A DNA stretch of 64,000 nucleotides, from positions 667 to 64,666 of the forward strand of contig DHDI01000019.1 in assembly GCA_002399285.1 (NCBI GenBank), given 5' to 3'. Shown here in pieces: positions 62,096 to 64,000 of this stretch. Each line of letters opens with the position of its first letter. The stretch's first letter is position 1. The notes beneath the pieces are model-generated. The model saw only the letters and a list, made by a program, of their open reading frames with translations, did no database searches and was not told where the DNA came from. The translations under genes were made by a program, and so were the position numbers. The stretch is from Thermoanaerobacterales bacterium UBA4880. GTDB lineage: Bacteria > Bacillota > Thermoanaerobacteria > Thermoanaerobacterales > UBA4877.

Positions 62096-62938
62096 ATGAG
62101 CATTTGTATTGTGACGGACAGTTGTGCAGATCTGCCTGAGGAAATAGTAAACAGTACTAAAAATTTGACTGTCGCTCCGCTAATAGCCGTCTTTGGCGAC
62201 AAGACGTACAGGGACGGAGTAGATATAAAGCCGCCGGATTTTTATAAGCTGCAGGCGCAGTCAAAGGAATTGCCTTCTACGGGCATGGTCACGCCCGGTT
62301 ATTTCACCGATCTTTTTGCCGGGTTGCTAAAAGAGTATGACGCCGTCATCGCCCTGCTCTTTTCTTCCAAGCTGAGCGGGACGTATAATTCGGCCCTCGC
62401 CGCTAAGGACGGCTTTCCCGGAAAGGATATCACGGTGGTCGATTCCAGGGGCGGCACCCTTGGGGAGGGCCTTATGGCCTTAAGGGCCGCGCGCATGGCC
62501 GGACAGGGAGCGTCTAAAGTGGAGATCTTAAAGGAATTGGACCGTATGGTATCGGGCATGCAGTATATGCTGGTGTTGGGCACGCTGGATTATCTGCACA
62601 AGGGAGGCAGACTTTCGGCATCCCAGAAGATAATCGGTAACATACTCAATATAAAGCCCATATTGAATTTAGTGGATGGAGAGATAAAGGTGATCGACCG
62701 GGCCCGGGGAAAGAAAAAGGCCTTTCAATGGATCGTCGATTACATCAAAGGCCTTGATATTGACCTTAAAGGACAGACGATAGGTATAAATCATACCAAT
62801 TGCGTTGAGGACGCCGATGAACTGGAGAGGCTGATAAGGGAAAATTTCAAGGTAGGCGAGTTAATAAGGTCGCAGGTAGGAGCCGTGGTGGGTACCCACG
62901 CGGGACCGGATGCGCTGGGGATCTATTTTGTGAAATAG
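62096..62938 (+). CDS. DegV-family fatty-acid-binding protein (FakB-like)
   Basis: A 280-residue two-domain lipid carrier. CIVTDSCADLP at the N-terminus, STGMVTPGYF, SSKLSGTYNSA, VVDSRGGTLGEG and the GTLDYLHKGGRLS block are DegV signatures; the SSKLSGTYNSA serines hold the fatty-acid carboxylate. It starts 2 nt after the fakA stop. It delivers bound fatty acid to FakA. The terminator at 62949 closes the operon. Confidence 0.93.
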   Translation: MSICIVTDSCADLPEEIVNSTKNLTVAPLIAVFGDKTYRDGVDIKPPDFYKLQAQSKELPSTGMVTPGYFTDLFAGLLKEYDAVIALLFSSKLSGTYNSALAAKDGFPGKDITVVDSRGGTLGEGLMALRAARMAGQGASKVEILKELDRMVSGMQYMLVLGTLDYLHKGGRLSASQKIIGNILNIKPILNLVDGEIKVIDRARGKKKAFQWIVDYIKGLDIDLKGQTIGINHTNCVEDADELERLIRENFKVGELIRSQVGAVVGTHAGPDALGIYFVK

Positions 62939-62948
62939 AGTATAAGAT

Positions 62949-62980
62949 AAAAGGGGCACGGCCTGGCCGTGTCCCTTTAA
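62949..62980. terminator. Bidirectional terminator between degV and the sigma-like gene
   Basis: A stem of about 13 bp, AAAAGGGGCACGGC with GCCGTGTCCCTTT (62949-62962 and 62966-62978), one mismatch, with A/T flanks on both sides between convergent genes. Confidence 0.85.
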
Positions 62981-62981
62981 C

Positions 62982-63428
62982 TCAATTGTAATTCATTTTT
63001 ATCATTTCTTTGTCATGAAGTACATACTCTTTCAATTTATCATATGCCTTCCGCTTATATTTGCTTACCGTTTTCTGGGACATGCCCAGTATACCCGCAA
63101 TTTGCTTCTGCGGTATGCCCTTTTTAATCGTTAGCCTAACTATCATGCGTTCATATTTGTTTAATATTAACAGCATCTGTTCAAATGACAATTCGTCGAT
63201 CAAATCGTCCATGGTATCGCCGGAGGGTACTATATCCAAAGGTATCAATATATTGTCGCAGGTATCGTCGCCGTATACGGGCTTATCCAGTATAAGCAGC
63301 TCGTTTTGCTTTATCCTGCTGTTTTTCCGATGCAGTCTGTACGCTTCTCTCCTGATCCCGATCTCGATATAACTTACGATTCTGGCTTCCTCAATATCCG
63401 GTTCCGCGTCGCAAAATAAATCCGTCAT
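62982..63428 (-). CDS. Sigma-70-like protein carrying region 4 only
   Basis: A 148-residue protein whose C-terminal third is a sigma region 4 HTH (KGIPQKQIAGILGMSQKTVSKYKRKAYDKLKEY). The N-terminal half (EARIVSYIEIGIRREAYRLHRKNSRIKQNELLILD) has no clear region 2. This is like Tn916 Orf7 and the Bacillus SigO component of a two-piece sigma. ATG 63428 follows AAGGAGATG. It is the third gene of a minus-strand set with an HTH_16 protein and a holin-like protein. Confidence 0.82.
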   Translation of the reverse strand: MTDLFCDAEPDIEEARIVSYIEIGIRREAYRLHRKNSRIKQNELLILDKPVYGDDTCDNILIPLDIVPSGDTMDDLIDELSFEQMLLILNKYERMIVRLTIKKGIPQKQIAGILGMSQKTVSKYKRKAYDKLKEYVLHDKEMIKMNYN

Positions 63429-63485
63429 ATACTCATCTCCTTATTAAAAAAATGGTATGTATTGAGGAAATCCCTTTCACGCAGG

Positions 63486-63671
63486 TCATATAAATTTATG
63501 TTTCTTTATTATCTTGATAAGCGATTTGATCAGTTCGTTGGATAGATCTTCGGAATCGCCGCTGCGCGAATATTTCTTTATAAGGGGCATAAACCTGTCT
63601 ATGATTTCGGACATAGCTTCACTGTCTCCCAATTGAGCTCTTCTGATCAATTCCTTAAGTTTTTCCCCCAC
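63486..63671 (-). CDS. HTH_16-domain small protein (sigma region 2-like partner)
   Basis: A 61-residue protein: LIRRAQLGDSEAMSEIIDRFMPLIKKYSR and DLSNELIKSLIKIIKK match the HTH_16 / sigma region 1.2-2 start found in RsoA and Tn916 Orf8. It begins with GTG 63671, 2 nt after the holin-like stop, with GGGGGA inside that gene's end as ribosome site. A 57-nt gap separates it from the region-4 protein. Together they could form one split sigma factor. Confidence 0.75.
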   Translation of the reverse strand: MGEKLKELIRRAQLGDSEAMSEIIDRFMPLIKKYSRSGDSEDLSNELIKSLIKIIKKHKFI

Positions 63672-63673
63672 GG

Positions 63674-63961
63674 CTAAATTCCCCCGTTCTTACCGCCGAG
63701 ACTGTTCACCGCACTCGATTTCTGCGCCGTTGCCGCTACCAGCAGACCGTTGATTATGTACAGTGGTATTTGCTTAAGCTCGAGATCAGCATTTATTAAA
63801 TGGGACAATATGATCAATGTTTCGGCTGTTATAAAATAGATAATGTATGTCGGTACTTTTTTGAAGAGATCGATATTGCGAATATGTCCTGCAATCAAAA
63901 TAGTTGCGGCAACGCTTCCCGCCAAAGTCTCGAGGTAAGAGTAAGTAAAAAAGTTATCCAT
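63674..63961 (-). CDS. Small holin-like membrane protein
   Basis: A 95-residue protein with three hydrophobic stretches (about residues 8-25, 36-57 and 66-81) and a polar Gly/Asn/Lys tail. Size and topology resemble small holin or YvrJ-type proteins that accompany sigO-rsoA or UviA-type sigma genes. I do not recognise a specific family. ATG 63961 is preceded by GAGGTGAGATT. It leads the small minus-strand operon; its promoter would be at or beyond the window end. Confidence 0.6.
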   Translation of the reverse strand: MDNFFTYSYLETLAGSVAATILIAGHIRNIDLFKKVPTYIIYFITAETLIILSHLINADLELKQIPLYIINGLLVAATAQKSSAVNSLGGKNGGI

Positions 63962-64000
63962 AATCTCACCTCATTTATTTATCATCTATATATTAAAGAG

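Overview
The window looks like the chromosome of an anaerobic, low-to-moderate GC Firmicute of the class Clostridia. The grounds are strong AGGAGG ribosome sites, many TTG and GTG starts, sigma-A promoters close to TTGACA-N17-TATAAT, a membrane-bound Ech-type [NiFe] hydrogenase, an oxygen-sensitive 2-hydroxyacyl-CoA-dehydratase-like iron-sulfur pair, and Gram-positive housekeeping genes (secA, prfB with its programmed frameshift, the Asp23/FakA/DegV set). The sequence does not allow a species assignment. No rRNA, CRISPR array, insertion sequence or prophage is visible. One tRNA-Arg(CCT) is present.

Layout. 0-3.3 kb: a feoA-feoA-feoB ferrous iron operon (minus strand; feoB runs off the left edge), diverging from a short DtxR/MntR-type regulator and a ZIP metal transporter. 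A perfect inverted repeat lies at the predicted feo transcription start. 3.4-5.4 kb: two cobalamin side-chain genes (cbiB, cobD). 5.5-17.7 kb: a ROK repressor diverging from an eight-gene operon that encodes an oligopeptide-type ABC transporter, an M20 amidohydrolase and a two-subunit ATP-dependent hydantoinase/oxoprolinase. 18-20.6 kb: a large secreted protein with Asp-box repeats, behind an 11-bp-period TTAAC repeat array that resembles a Pho box.

20.7-31.7 kb is one hydrogen-metabolism block: echABCDEF followed by hypABCDFE. The catalytic subunit EchE keeps its four nickel cysteines but has Gln where the L1 motif normally has His. An unusual composite tandem repeat follows (7-bp purine units, then fourteen 15-bp units). 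32-37.3 kb: a YkvI-like membrane protein, a double-cubane-cluster-protein-like pair with a divergent LysR regulator, and a C39-like secreted cysteine peptidase. 37.5-41 kb: adenine deaminase and a purine permease behind a guanine-class purine riboswitch with a terminator. 41-45 kb: DUF3870, an ion/organic-acid permease, a cytoplasmic class-A-beta-lactamase-like hydrolase and a dipeptide epimerase, which together suggest peptide or murein-peptide catabolism.

45.1-50.6 kb: tRNA-Arg, tag, then a set that fits nickel-pincer nucleotide (NPN) cofactor synthesis: a niacin-type ECF S component, DUF3842, NikM, NikN, LarE, LarB and LarC. Niacin and nickel are the two precursors that this pathway needs. 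50.8-62.9 kb: an aldo/keto reductase with ferredoxin domains, a decayed small gene, a ureohydrolase, secA, prfB, a glutamine-amidotransferase-like hydrolase, a ReAV-type asparaginase, an amidohydrolase, and the Asp23-FakA-DegV fatty-acid kinase set. At the right edge, on the minus strand, are a holin-like membrane protein, a 61-residue HTH_16 protein and a region-4 sigma-like protein, an arrangement like a two-piece sigma factor.

Four copies of a short degenerate intergenic element (about 17.9, 23.7, 30.6 and 33.25 kb) and two OmpR-family-like direct repeat arrays (17.95 and 37.4 kb) link otherwise separate regions. All assignments come from reading motifs by eye; no database search was run.
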